Assembly: GCA_022605405.1 (NCBI GenBank)
Contig: JABYQQ010000017.1
Location: 186,001 to 250,000, forward strand
Direction: 5' to 3'
Length of the DNA: 64,000 nucleotides
DNA from: Earliella scabrosa
Taxonomy: Eukaryota; Basidiomycota; Agaricomycetes; Polyporales; Polyporaceae
Within the stretch, counting starts at the first letter, position 1. Each line of letters opens with the position of its first letter. The translations under genes were made by a program, and so were the position numbers. Under the pieces are notes generated by a model that was given only the letters and a program-made list of their open reading frames with translations, did not search any database and was not told the DNA's origin. Positions 1-12,700 of the stretch are shown in pieces.

Positions 1-1661
1 GATCCCCCTCCTCCATGACGATAATCCCAGGTCGGCAAACGTGAGATCTTTACTCCATCCTTCGCCGTGTCTATGTTGACTCACTTATGTCTCTCAGTTG
101 ATTGCAATCACTGGTGTGAGGAGTATCCCTCTCTCTCTGAGGTCCGTCTTTGCTAATAATTCTGTAGGCTCTAATCAATGTATCATCGCAAGCGTGAGTC
201 CCATGCCCCGTCCTATCACAAAAATTCCTCACAGCGGGACAGATTCTTCCTGCGCCGGGTCTCTTTGAGTAGGTCCTGTCTCCTCATACCGCCGCACCGC
301 CTATAATGATGCGTCCACGCGCGACAGTCTCTTCCGTGTACCGGTTGATCTCGGTTGTGGCGGGTCTTTTCCTCGGGGTCAACCTAGGTGAGCCTTTCCC
401 CCATCTCTTGCTTGGCGTCCATGCTTACAAGTCTCCTCTGTCGCCAGCATGCAATATCTGTGAGCACGCTACGTTTTCACCCTACATTGTAGAGACGCTA
501 ACGATCTTCCCAGTTGTGTCGATGCGCGCGTCCGTATCTCCGACTTCTGGTACAAGTACAAGCAGAGCTCTCACACATGCTTTCTCTGTAGGTTCCAGAC
601 CATGCGAATTGAAGCGTTTACGGAGGACAAGGTGAGATTTGGACGCCACTCGCCGTATCTGCATGGCCACGGGTGCTGACGTCATGAGTAGTGGGTGATG
701 CCGGCGGCATACGGCTCGCTCACCATCGTCAACATCCTTGTCACCGGCTCGCTGTTTGCGGTGATGGCACGCGCACGGCCGACCCAGGGAAGGTGCGTTG
801 CTGCTATTTTGGTTGGCGTACGACTACCCGTACTGACCACAACGAACGTAGTCACAAGTCGCTCGCCGACTCGGTCGTGATATACGGGATAAACTCAGGT
901 GCGTCTCTAACGTCTCATGGTCCCCTTTAGGAGGTACCCATCTCACCTGAATGTATAGGACTTTTGGTTCTGTGAGACATTCTTCTTTGACGCTGCGGTA
1001 GCTCAGCAGCTGACGTTCTTCCCATTCAGCGTGTTCGACCTAGTCGCCATGATCATGGTGTGTCTCAGCACTTCACTCAATGCTATATCTCTCAACGGCT
1101 CACTTTCTGCCAGGCCGCTGCTGTTCCTAACGCACTCTACTGGTTCCCCTTCGGGCTCATCACTGCCAGATGTAGGTCTTGTCTCTCTTTTTTTCCGACA
1201 CCACTCCCACGAGCCCATACTGACGCTCCGCGCCCAGTATACATGAACACACTCCTTTCAGTGTACGTCTCTGTCGGGCTCATCCCTCATGATCTCCTTC
1301 TGACCTCTCCGGAATCCGCGCAACCAGCTTGAACTCGCGGAAGCTCTTCATCGCTCGCGGCATCAATCTCTTCGACTCCGGCACCTACGGTGCGAACATC
1401 CTCACCCGCGCGAACAGGCTTGCGGCGGTAGAGCGGTGGAACGTTCCCCAGGTGCGCCTCGTTCATGGCTTCCCTTATCGTCGACGTGGACGACTCGCTG
1501 ACTATACCACCTGGCATGGGCAGCTTCCCGAGGAGGCACCCCCGGCGCTGGTGGACATCAAGGTCACCACCGAGATAGAGGGGGACGACAACTGCGAGAT
1601 CTCTCCGCCCCCAAGCGAGAGAGGAACAATGATCAAGCTCGAGCCGCAGCGGCTGGCGTAG
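1..1661 (+). CDS. DUF6534-type membrane protein, 5'-truncated by window edge
   Basis: C-terminal two thirds of a multi-pass membrane protein of the basidiomycete DUF6534 family; biochemical function unknown, membrane location inferred from hydrophobic segments. Landmark exons in order: a hydrophobic segment AAYGSLTIVNILVTGSLFAV near 695-770, ADSVVIYGINSG ending near 898 (matches TDSMIDVLIMYSINTG in paralogues), FSVFDLVAMIM near 1025-1056, PNALYWFPFGL near 1130-1160, YMNTLL near 1241-1262, then the family signature LNSRKLF from about 1330. A GT-AG intron at about 1450-1528 precedes the last exon, which ends at the stop at 1661. The N-terminal exons with the usual TYGAVLIG motif are not visible, so the start lies before the window. 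The tail is convergent with the next gene. Confidence 0.72.
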
Positions 1662-2571
1662 TCACATGCGGGATCGGTCTGGTACTTTGGTGGATTCAGT
1701 TTACTACGCTATAATTCCGGTTGGGCATGGAGTACGACGTCTGTGCTCAAAACATAATGCTATTCGGAGATGTTCGTGTAAAGTTCGCTCTTGCGGAGCG
1801 GAGAATACAAGTGGGCCTGGGATCGGCAGGAGCGCTTGGCAACTCGATGAACTCTTCAGTACGGCGTGTATTCCGCAGTTTTCGTATGAACTCATGTCCT
1901 CTGCACACCCTTAGTCAGCTCTGAACTTTGCGATACGTACAGGGGTAGGGTGAGACGCAAGGGCTAGAGCGGTTTTGCAGACTGCTTGGCTTTAGGAGCT
2001 TTCTCGCAAATATCACCATCACTGCTCCAATTTGCGATTATAAAGAATGACAGCGATGTGCTGCGCGATGGGCAGGGACTAAGGCGTAAAGGGGAGGTTG
2101 GCCAACAGACGACGGAAACCAAGGCACTCCGCAATTTCACTCGGCATGAACCAGCCAATAATTCTATCAGGTATGTGTTCCTTGTACCTGGCTCAATATA
2201 ACTGTGCGTTACTCGTAGTCATCGGAGCGAGACCATAACATAGCGTCGCTTGGACGCTTCCACAGTGATAGATCTCTTTAAGGACGTTATTCATACCATG
2301 CTTCGTGTATTCTGGAGACATCTCAGAGCTGAAGTGGGGACGATACACGGTGTTCATGTAGTACGTCCACTCTCCGTACCCGTCGATGTCGGTCTTCCGC
2401 ACGAATGTGTAGATGAGCTATCATTAACACACTGTAAGCACCTTACATACTAGTACATAAGTCTCGTCTCATAGCAACAACACATAGCTTACGATCAGCG
2501 ACGTCAATAGATAGGGTGAAAGCTTGCGTATACCAGACAGTGCAACCATACGGGCGATCAGTCGGTCGAGT
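1662..2571. other. intergenic, convergent 3' ends
   Basis: Stretch between two convergent DUF6534 tails. Open frames here are short and lack family motifs or credible splice signals. I see no gene in it. Confidence 0.5.
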
Positions 2572-4800
2572 TCAGGCCTGACGCTCGACATCCTTGCGTT
2601 CGTCTGTGGATATGCTGCCAGTCTCCATAAATAGAGTGGTGGGCTTGAGCTCCAGAGTGTTGGTACTGAGGGCGTTCTGCAGATTGGAGACGTTGCCGCG
2701 TAAACAATGGCTGCACGAGAACGGCATATCATGCGTTTTGCTGCACTCACTGGCTCGCCCGTCCATCCATCGGGTATGGTGTCTGCTGCCGCTCTTCGTC
2801 GTTGAATCTGGAAGACCGCCGACTGGACGGCTACCGTCTCCGTCACGCCGAACGTCAGCATGCCTCGAGACGCTAGGGATTGGCGGGAGTTAAGCCTATA
2901 GCGAGTCTCCACGTGAGTTATACAGGCTCTGGAATAAAGGAGGCGAAGATGTGCGTACGCGGCCAGCAGGCTCGTTGCGTAGACTGTGGTACGGTTGCGT
3001 CAGTGTCATAGTGAGGGCAGGTCTCAGTCTCGCAACGTACGTTTGGTACCAGCTATCCCGAACGAGGCGTAGAGCAGCTTGTCGGGATAGGCAATAGACT
3101 ATCCGTCCACGAGATCAGATGCTGTCTCGGGGATGCTCTAGATCTCTAAGAGAGCACTCACCAGAGCGAGGGAAAGAATATTGAAAATCCTGTGAGAGCT
3201 CAGATCACCTATATTTCGTCATGAGTGGGGAGTGTGATCCATACCCAGTAACAAGTCCTGTCGATGCTTATCATCAGCACAGTACTCGGGACAGGAACTC
3301 AATATACCCTCACCGGTGTTGATAGAGTACATTATCAACACGTCAATCATGGAATCCGTGCTGTAGCAATACTTTAGTACATGAACTGTCGGATAGCGCT
3401 CTGTGTTCTTACCGTCTAACACCCGTACGGCTCTTGCGCAATGAAATGATGAGCACGGTGGTGAGCAGCAGGTCGGCCGTGACTGCCATGCCAGACCCGG
3501 ATGAAATAAGCCACTCAAAAAATCAGTCGCGTTAGCTTCGCAATATCTCCTGCTTGACGAGGGGCCCAGCACTCACGGTGACGTGACTGAAAGAGGCGAA
3601 GCTAGGTCGAATGAATCTGTCGTTGTGAGAAGCTTAGCTAGACTTAGAAGACCTACGGCCGCATGGACGACATACGCTTCAGCAGTTGCGGCTAATGAAG
3701 GAGCATCAGCATCCTGAGGTATATCAACTGCGAGGTCCTCGTACCTGCGAAGAACCCTAGACAATTCACAAGTATGAGTACATCAATTGCCTCGACCTTT
3801 ACTCCAAGCAAGACTGACCGAGCTCCCCAATTAGCAGGGCAATCTTGTCATCTTTTTAAGTACGCGCTGAGGGCATGGAACCGTGGAACCTCTCACCGCA
3901 ACGAACGCGACCCATCTGTACATCTCTCCGACTGTGCAAGAGTTAGCGCGACATTCCCTTTCTATGTCGGCATTTCTACCCACCGACAATGACCCGCCGA
4001 GCGAAGAAGCTTGGGAGGGCATTAGTGTGGTTGACAAAACATCCTCCAAATCACCTCCGTACCTTTGGGACGTGCATATGACAAGACCCTGTGCGGGTAT
4101 GAGCTAGCGATAAGACATAGAATAGGTCTAGCTCACCGATGAGAGTGGTAGAAGCTACATATATAAATTGGGATGTGAGCAATCCCTCCGCGTACGCAGT
4201 CGTAGATGAACATACCCGAACCGACCTATGTACGTCAGCGAGATCGCTGGAGAACTTACCAGCCTCATGACTTACCAGCTTCCAAATAGCAACTTCCGCG
4301 GTTCGAAGTAGTTGGACACGAGATAATAGTAGCTGCAGACGAGCGTATTGGTGTCAAGTATGAGGGACTCGTACTTCGCCTACGTACCAAATGTGGGCGC
4401 TGAGAACAGTATTAAAGGTCTCCAAGAGACTTGAGCGAGAGCTAATGAGGGACACCCATGCAGCTTGATTGAAAACGGGCGTACAGAACGGTAGCGACCT
4501 GAAGTGGATATGAGGTTCAGCGAGTTAAGATGATCGGGTTGTGGCGTACCAGAGCCTTCAGGATGGTCCTGTCCTTCGTGTAGTTGCGGCCATATCGATA
4601 CGACTGATGCAAAGTAATCCCGTACAACCTGACCGACGCCATCAGTACACGCCCGTCACTTGGAACGGCTCTGCAACTTACAGCAGCCCAACAAAGGTCC
4701 CCACTAAGACTGAACCGAAGGTGTCGTCGAGAGCAGGTACCTGCAGCAGCGGAGGAAGGAATGTGGGTGAGGTACCGGTCGACGTAGAATGAGATGTCAT
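2572..4800 (-). CDS. DUF6534-type membrane protein
   Basis: Multi-exon membrane protein of the DUF6534 family, function unknown. The start codon at 4800 opens an exon ending in DDTFGSVLVGTFVGLL, the family N-terminal transmembrane motif, followed by a GTAAG donor at 4682. Later exons give YGITLHQSYRYGRNY (about 4560-4630), SLLETFNTVLSAHIW with YYYLVSNYF (about 4300-4420), AVTADLLLTTVLIISLRKSR (about 3415-3490), TDSMIDVLIMYSINTG (about 3313-3360), and LNSRQSLASRG (about 2850-2890). Two frames remain possible for the tail: stop at 2572 (preferred, ending DERKDVERQA) or at 2469. The order of segments matches the other copies in the window. Inner exon limits were not all resolved. Confidence 0.78.
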
Positions 4801-5739
4801 CGGTGGCGGATCTAGCACTCAGGGACCGTGTGTTGATGTCTGAGCTGCCTCTGGAGAGTCATCTCATATAGGCATTCCGAATGGCTCCTTGGAATGCTTT
4901 AGGGCGCGCCGCTCTTCCAGTGCCAGAACTCGTTCATCAATCACTCCGTAGAGCTGGGGTGCTTCCATAAACTCTATCTCGAGCGTACGGGTTCCTGATA
5001 TTGAGTAGTGTGAGCTGTGATGATGCGGGGGAGTAACTTCGGAACAACACTACTGATTGGTCACAGCTCTACAGCACGAACGAGGCACTCTTAAGCTAGT
5101 GTGTGGGCCTCGATTCTTCTCCCTAAAGATGTGAGCGCTGCTGTGGTAAATTGGTTCGTTCATCATCATCGCGGCGCAAAAGATGCGCGCCGCTGTTCTT
5201 TCTTGAGGAGCAACTTCGCAAGCTTGAGACTCCTGACGTTGACCCATGCTGCACATAGTCTTGTGCTATGGAGAAGGTGAGAACAATGATCTCTTGGAAA
5301 GCGGCTTGGGGTAGCGCGTACATTGCTTCGATGCCAAGAGATATCAGCGTCTGCACGTGCGCTTCTCCTTTCGATACCAAGTCTGAAGTCAGACGACCAC
5401 GGAGGCTTAGAGTCTGTATCGCCTCACCTATGACATCAAGACCAGTCCCATAGCCGTGCGCTCATTGTGGACAGTGTTTCCGGCTCTACACGGGAGGAAC
5501 ATGGGCTTGTATGAGTGAACATCGAGTGCGCCGTACGCTTTGACTACCGGAGAACCGTCGACCCGCGAGGGGCTCATGTAGATAACAGGCCTGTGCCTAG
5601 CCACTCCGGCATCTCTCGGGCGGACAGGATCGCAGCAAACACATCAACTCGAGGGAAACATACTCACCTGGGGACACTGTGTGAACAGAGACCGCATGGT
5701 GGATGCGGTCCGGCCTCAGCAGAGGACTACCTGCCCTGA

Positions 5740-5960
5740 AGTGCGACTAGCGCCCGCTAGGGATACATAGAGAAGTATCGGAAGGACTGGTGAATGGTGA
5801 GGCCGTACATCCTGGACATCGACGAGTGAGCATCGGTTCACCAAGTCTCTCAGGTGAAGCGTACATGAGGCCAACGAAGCTCCCAATTAAGACCGCCCCA
5901 AACGTGTCATGAAGCGTAGGCAGCCCTGCGCGAGCTTGGAGGTCGGAGACGTGAGGACCT
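5740..5960 (-). pseudogene. broken DUF6534 copy
   Basis: Two adjacent exons match the N-terminus of the family: LHDTFGAVLIGSFVGLM, ending at a GTACGC donor at 5864, then YGLTIHQSFRYFSMYP starting near 5811. Immediately after YP, where paralogues continue with several charged residues and KALVAL, there is an in-frame TAG (5757-5759) followed by RALVALQ. No ATG lies in frame directly upstream of the first exon. Between 5.7 and 5.2 kb none of the middle transmembrane exons is recognisable; a weak LNSR-like stretch near 5190-5240 may be a remnant tail. I read this as a decayed copy. An alternative is a very divergent gene with extra introns. Confidence 0.6.
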
Positions 5961-7340
5961 CAGCCTGCCGCCATGAGGGCAGAACGTCGGGAGAGGGCAA
6001 CAAATGGGGGCCCCCTCCATACCTGCGAGATGATTCTTCTGCAAGCAGAGCGTCGCGCGGGGCCTTGCGGCGCGAGGAAGAGAAGCAAACGTGGGAACCC
6101 AAGCGCGATGGATGGGATGATAGGCCGCACCTCGCGCGGCGTCCCGACTGTATGCACGATGGCAGTTGAAGACTGATTCATGAGTATAGTACAGACTTGA
6201 CAGGATCCGAGTGGTGGTGCAGGTCACCATAGAAAGGCCATTCTGTCAGTTATCGCTATAGCTGTGAGGGGCGTCATATGGCCTGAGCTGTAAGTAATGT
6301 CCCTAGGAACCATGCGCTCTCTGCGCTGGCAGCCTCACCCGGTCGTGGCGAGTCGGACAGACGAGCTCCGGGGCGGCCATCTAGCATCATGCCCGCCAAG
6401 TATCATTCATTCAACGTAACACGTACCAGTCTACATCTTAGGGTACAACGGGGTCTGGGAAGTGGGCTCGAGCGCACTGTGGGTCCACAGTGGTGCATGC
6501 GAATGGCTCCGCGTCAGCGTTGGCACATTAGACAGATTTCATCAAGACTTACCCTGCTCCTTTACGATTCCACTACACCAGATCTTCTGTTCTGTGTGAG
6601 TTGAGCGTGACTGCATTGGAAGCGTCTGGGGGTAAGAGCGACTCACACATTGGACTCGAAGCTTGAAGGAGGACGGACAAGTCCTAAATCGGGCGCCCCG
6701 GGAATTCGGGCCGTACGGCGCTTGAAAGTTTAGGGCAGGCGTCGTGATTTGGTAACTCAGCTCTAGCCTCTACTCAACTCACTCCTTTCGCCTCAGATAT
6801 GCTACCGTTCTCTCGAATGCGCTCGTAAAGCCTACGCTGGCTATGACCGGGTTTATTGGACAAAATTCCAAACGATTTGAGAATTTTCAGGAGACATCAA
6901 GGGTCACCGGCATTACCCAAGTGTACACGCTTTTCATCAAGCTGACGCAGTTGAACCCTACTGCCCGCAACCGCACCCAGACGTACCCATACCACTCCAA
7001 CAGTTTTCAGCTGCGCGCATTTCGAGAGCGCTGTGGCTGACGCAACTGTACGCTACTGGAAGCACATTGCACCACCTGAACGGTTCACACTTGGTCGCAA
7101 CTGGACGCGGGGATACGCAGTCGCTATCAACTTCGCACGCTTCCGCCTTTAAGCGCCCTCGTTTGAAAGTTTTAGACTTCTCCATTCCTTGACACTGCCA
7201 CCGTCGCTCGCTACATTGATATGTTTTGTTGCAAGCAGATGTAGTCAGATGTACGCAGCTTGCAGCGTCCTCTTATCCATCTCGGCACGCCCTGACATCC
7301 TTGGCTCTCGGCGGGCACATGCTTGAGTACGTCTCATTCA
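5961..7340. other. intergenic
   Basis: Upstream region of the large plus-strand gene. Short overlapping open frames on both strands around 5.9-6.2 kb are GC-rich and have no family motif. I see no gene here. Confidence 0.45.
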
Positions 7341-7366
7341 ATATGGGGGGGGCTCTCCCCCCATAT
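7341..7366. promoter_or_regulatory. perfect 10-bp inverted repeat upstream of TATA
   Basis: Arms ATATGGGGGG (7341-7350) and CCCCCCATAT (7357-7366) are exactly complementary around a 6-base GGCTCT spacer. It lies just before a TATA-like run and about 110 bases before the start codon at 7477, so it may be a protein-binding palindrome or a structure in the promoter. Confidence 0.5.
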
Positions 7367-7371
7367 GGCCC

Positions 7372-7382
7372 CATTATATATA
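7372..7382 (+). promoter_or_regulatory. TATA box candidate
   Basis: ATTATATATAT sits about 95-105 bases before the ATG at 7477, followed by pyrimidine-rich sequence as is common upstream of fungal start codons. Confidence 0.5.
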
Positions 7383-7476
7383 TTCACCTCTCCAGATCAC
7401 CGTCCACACTGAAGTTGTCGTTCGCCCGCTGCCCTTCATCCCTCGCCACAGCTCTCCACGTCCCCCTCCAGCAACC

Positions 7477-10400
7477 ATGTCCACACCGTTCGTCACTCGC
7501 AAGGACTGCATCGACCCGGCCTGTATGCCCGCTTCCCAGGCCTTTTCCGATTGTGCCGGCTTCGTAGTCACTGTCAACGGTGTCCCCCGCACTGTGAGTT
7601 CGCCGCACCGTGTCGTCCTTCTGCGTCTTCTGTACTGACACCCAACCTCAGTTCGCCCTCCGCCATGATGAGATGTGCGGGGCCTGCGAACACCCATGGT
7701 ACTCGCACTCCATCGACCCGGAGGCTCCTGGACCTCAAGGCGCTCATGCACGAGGCGCATCCCTTCCCACTCGGTGTGGAGGGTTCTACTCGGTGCGTCC
7801 TCACTTCGCCCATATTCAACCCAAATCCGTCCTGCAAGCGACGCCGCCATGTGCAACCCATCCTGACGCGCGTCCCTGTAGCCCGAACCTCCACCCACCT
7901 GGACCTACAGCACCGTTTGTGTGTGTGGTCGCGCTCTGCGCGGGCACACAATCATACAAGTCGGGGTCTCCGCCGTTGTGTGCGCCATTCGTTCATTCAC
8001 AGACCTCCTACATAGCTGACATGTTGTCTTTCTACTCGCAGAGACCCAACACCGGTTCAGCTCACCACGACTCACTCCGTACCGCCTCTCATGGGTGCAT
8101 CGGAGGCTCTACGCAGCACGTCCTCGGACATCGCGCATCAGTCCCCGATCGAGTCGTACCGCGGCCGCCGTGAGCCCGAACCCGGGCGCACTATTGACCG
8201 TCGCAATGCGAGTGCGGAGCGGATGCGAACACAGGCCAATCGCCGTTCGGTCTCTCACTCCTCACTGCCTGGTACGAGCAATCTCCCACGCGTGCGCTCC
8301 TCCACTTCAGCCAACCCTTTTCAAAATGGCTCTCGCGGCGCGTCCACGTCCACGTCCTCAACAACCACCACGTCCACGTCAACCGCCCTTGGCACGACCT
8401 CAACTGCAGTCGCCCCCACGCCCCCCCAGCCAAAAGTTGTCGTTCTCGATGGCAACACTTTCATCTTCATCCCCGCCGTTGTGAGTGCTTCCGTCCTGGG
8501 GCGTCCATGCAATCTGTGCTGAACAACAGCACTTTCAGCCTCCGGATCTCCCTCGCGGCCAGTCCACATATCCCGATCGGCGGTTTATGTGGGCTCCCGC
8601 GGAATTCACTGACCTAGTCGGGGAGCTTCGGCGGTATGAGTTGGTCTTCGACGTCGACCTTCCCACCACCGGGCCGGTCTGGCAGCAGCTTTACAAACAA
8701 GTCATGGAACACCTCGCTCGCATCGACGTCCATATACCGGACTGGCCCACCGACTCCCCCGTTCCGGATTCACCTCACCGCCTTCCCTTCGTCCTTCTCT
8801 CCACTCGCAGCAATCAACCGCGGAAGCCTCACATTCCCTATGACGACCTCACCGCCTCCACTTTTACCCTCGCCAACTTACGGCAACGAAACCGTGGTCT
8901 CATCACCGTTGACTACCCATTTGCCGACCGTCCCCGCACGCAAGCGGCGTTTCGCATCGGTGAGTCATCACATCAGGTGCTGTGAATGTCATCCTCAGAC
9001 CCTACATTCAAACAGCACCACGCACGCGCAATCTCATCTCGCATCTCGCTCGCGGCCACCTTCACGCACAAGGCGCGCCGTCCTTGGTCGACTACGGCCG
9101 CATCGTTCGTCCGGCTGCCCTCCACCCATGCTTCGTCGCCCGGATCATGTCTATTGTCCAGGCTCATTACGAGGTTGAGTGCACCGATGAGTGCCCTCAG
9201 GAAGAACTCCTGGAGGAGGATGTGTGGCCTCCTCTGCCTGACGACGACACAGAGATGGACGCTGGTCAAGACGTCGCGCTCGCGCGCATGTCGCCTCCCG
9301 CCCCGGCGATCTCGCCTCCCGCCCCGGCGATCTCGCCTCCTGGCACGCGCATGGTCAACTGTTGGGTGATCTCTGGCAGCAGCGACGACGACGAATACCT
9401 CCCCTCCTCTCAGTCACATGTGGGCTCTTCGCTCGTGCAGGTGCGTCCCACGGGCCGTCGCACGCGACCTTCTCAACTGACTTTCCTCCAGAGCCGCCCT
9501 ACGCGCACGTATGCTCGCGGTGCTGCTCGCAGTGCCGCGCCTACTACGAGGATGCAGACACGCGCGAGCGCCCAGCTGGCCTCCGCAGTCTCAAGTCCTG
9601 CCGGGTCCGATGACGACACCGCACCCGTGGCTCATCACGCTCCAGTACGCTCTTCCCCACTCCCTCTCGCACTCTCGCAATGCTCATTCGTCGCTGTCCT
9701 CCAGGCTGTCGCTCCTCGTCCTCTGCAGGGTCCGGCTGTGCCACCTCGTCCCGCCACGCCGCCCGCCCAAGTTCGCGCGGCTCCTGTGGAGGTATGTTTG
9801 TCAAACCCTTGGCCCCATATTGTCCACTCATGCCTCTCCGTCACCAGCCAATGACCCCTGACCGTGATCGCGCCGCCGCTCGCCGCCGCATCACCAGCCC
9901 CGCACGCAGCGACGCTCCCCTTCAGGTTCGGTGTTCGCGCGCTCTCCCTTCGCGTCATTGCATGCTAAGCCATGGTTTGTCAGCTTCGCGAGCCTCTTGC
10001 GCCGCTGTCTGACTGGGACGTTCGAGCGTGGGCGGTCCACGTGGTGGGCTTGGTACCCATCGACGTAGACACCGCGAGTCGTGTCCCTTCCCTCAGCGCC
10101 CCAACCGTGGAAGTCGCTGTCGACGTTCTGCTCTTCCTGATCCAGTGGAATTTTGAGCACCTCGGTGACGCGCCCGGGCCCGCGCAGACATCAGCATTCG
10201 AGGCCGTGTTCGCCCAGAGGTTCCCTAACGAGCTCGAGGTCGAACTCACATACGTGTCCCTGCACGATCTGTGTCGACGCATCTGCATGCTCGATCTCAC
10301 GATGTACGCATGCTCATCTGTTGTCCTCCTTTCGTGTCCCGCTCACGCGTCACCCGTAGTGCGGACCATACTGTAGGGTCCGGTCCTCTGCGCACACTCA

Positions 10401-11801
10401 TGAGGGCGGCAGTCGCCCGCGTAGTTGCGGATGAGTCCATCTGGCAGCCTCGGGGTAGGTTCCACGCCATCCGCTGGGGTCCTTACAGCCTCGGGGCGTT
10501 GCCACGCCACCGCGAGGTTAAGCTCAAAGTGGCCGGGTACGTGGCGCTCTTGCATATGATCGCTGTCAAGGCTGGTCCCGACCCCGTTTCTCCGTTCTTG
10601 CTCCGCCTGGCTATCGAGGGTGGCTCGCGCGCGTCTCGCATCGATCACGCCTTCATGCAGCTGCTCGAGCCTGACATCTATCACTCGCTGGGGCCGTGGA
10701 TCCAGCACGACATGACCAAGCCACTCCCTGCCGCCGCCGGCGATCCGTTGTTCCATCTCATCATTGACGTCGGCCTCGATGTTAGTCTTCCTCTCTGTCG
10801 CTTGCTGACGTCGCAGTATTGATCACCCTTTTACTTAGCACCACGCGCTGTCGAACCCGCCCGACCCAGATGAGATTGCTGCGGTAGAGTCCCGGATCTT
10901 CGGAGTCTCCGTCCTTGGGTGCAACAGCCCGGCCGATCATCCCGATCTCCACGCGTTTGCGGCCGGCTTGGCGGCGCCCCTGGCCATCGGTAGCGGTCTC
11001 GCTCAGGTGGGCCCCACTCTATATAATGCGTCCATTGCAACTCATTGGCTCATCTAGACTTTCGCCTCCCGGTGCCGCGACTATCTTGCCACCATGTGCA
11101 ACCATCGCCTCGATGATCCCGAGGTCCTCGTCACCCACCTTGAGTTCCGCAGCGCGTTGGACGCGAAGAAGATCGCGAGCGAATGCGAGCGCTCCGTCGA
11201 CATGCCACTTGCCGCGTGGGACTTCTTCTTCGAGGAGGAGTTTGTCTCTCGTCTGTTGCGCTATCTCCGCGGCCGTGGTCATCCCGACCATCCCGATGTG
11301 CGTGCCGTTGTCGGCGAGGAACGTTTTCTGCGCGACCGCGATGATCCCCTCCTACGCGCGCGGCTCTTCTTGCATATGATGAGCGGTTCCGATCTCATCC
11401 CTAATGGTTCCAGTTGGAAACTCAAGGTATGTTTCACGTCGCCCTTCTGCCGCCATCGTGCTCACTGGTCAACCCACAGCTCTTCTTTCGTCACGAAGGC
11501 TTGCGTGAACAGTTGGACAGTCTGCCCGAGATACCAATTCCAGCCCCGGTATGCTTCGACGTAGCACACTTTTCCTTGTAACCTTGGAGCTGACGAGCCT
11601 TTCGCATTGTAGATCGACGTTCACGCTTGCTTCTATGAAGCCACGGTCCTCATCGACAACGGCGTACGCAACCTGCTCTCCCAGCCACAGGATCCTCAGG
11701 ATGCGACAGCTGCGGCCTTGGGACAGCCCGCGCAAGCCTCCACCTTCGAGGCATGGATCCACGGCGCGGTGTTGCAGCCCGAGGACTACAACTCAGCGTG
11801 A
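7477..11801 (+). CDS. large protein of unknown function, N-terminal Cys-rich motif
   Basis: A 15-exon model whose phases join throughout: 7477-7593, 7652-7792, 7882-7922, 8042-8480, 8539-8959, 9016-9440, 9492-9644, 9705-9791, 9848-9925, 9984-10303, 10360-10780, 10839-11006, 11058-11426, 11480-11548, 11613-11801 (1,145 residues). All introns are GT-AG. The N-terminus has a CGACEHPW...RCGGF pattern like putative zinc-binding N-termini in agaricomycete hypothetical proteins. The middle is Pro/Ser-rich with a SPPAPAI duplication (9291-9332) and an acidic SSDDDEY stretch; the rest is mostly helical-looking. The third exon is the least certain. Coding-looking sequence continues to 12101 (YALYADWARSMN, then LVCVPRDHRR...DFYVPP) but does not join in frame, so the true C-terminus may be longer or decayed. 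Function not recognised. Confidence 0.66.
9291..9341 (+). repeat. 21-bp coding tandem repeat
   Basis: TCGCCTCCCGCCCCGGCGAT plus one base is repeated at 9291 and 9312, with a partial third copy at 9333, encoding SPPAPAI units inside the large gene. Confidence 0.8.
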
Positions 11802-12101
11802 GCCGTCTCTTCGTTCGTCGTAGGATAGCCTGTATGCCCTGTATGCCGATTGGGCCCGCTCAATGAATGCCGCTGTCCTTATCTCTTGTGGGGTGCTTGC
11901 TAGGCTCTCGTCTGCGTGCCGCGTGATCACCGTCGACTCTTCCCTCACGGCGTGCTGCGTGACTTCTACGTTCCCCCCGTACAAGTCTCGTGGGCATCCG
12001 CACACATCCACAAACCCTCCCCCGGCGACGCGACTCCCGATGCGAGGCGCACTGCGCGCAGTTTGCTTTGCATATGTTCACCGCACAGATACCATACGTG
12101 A

Positions 12102-12700
12102 GCCGCTAAACGCGCCCATCGAGTCTTCTGCACTAGCTGTCATCTAGCGTATCGCGTATTACAGCCCTCAGTCAGCCTTGAAGCTGGGGTGCGAACAAGA
12201 CGTCACGACGAGGATCGCTGGTAAGACGTCCGTCGACGAAGGTAATCCCCGCTAGCTCGATAGACGTCATCTCCTATGCGCCTGAGAGGCTGGCAGGGAA
12301 CCCATTCCTCCACGCGGGTTGGGCCTGTGCTGTCAATCGTGTCGCCCAGTTGTCGCGTCAAGACGTCTTAGTAGTCAGGCTGAGCCGAAGTTGGATACCC
12401 TGACATCTGTTCCCTGGCGCGCGAACCAGGCTGAGGGGTAGTTGCAGACGTCGACGCTGACATCTGTTCCCTTGCGCGCGACGTTGGGGCCCCATCGTTC
12501 ACCACTATGACGAGTCGTCTCCCGGACGTCGTGGTGCCGCGGTCGGCCGCGCTTGGTCGGGCAGGGGCCTTCGTGTTTTGGTCGACCGTTCACGCAAGTA
12601 TTCTATGCACTTTCGTGGCGTCCCATTCATTCTGACAGAGGCTGTTGATTGTACCATACATATGCATAGTGGTGTCAGCGACACTTCCCTCTGGCATCCG
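12102..12700. other. intergenic with short direct repeat
   Basis: Gap between the convergent large gene and the JmjC gene. CTGACATCTGTTCCCT followed by GGCGCGCGA or TGCGCGCGA occurs near 12403 and again about 58 bases later. No gene seen. Confidence 0.5.
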
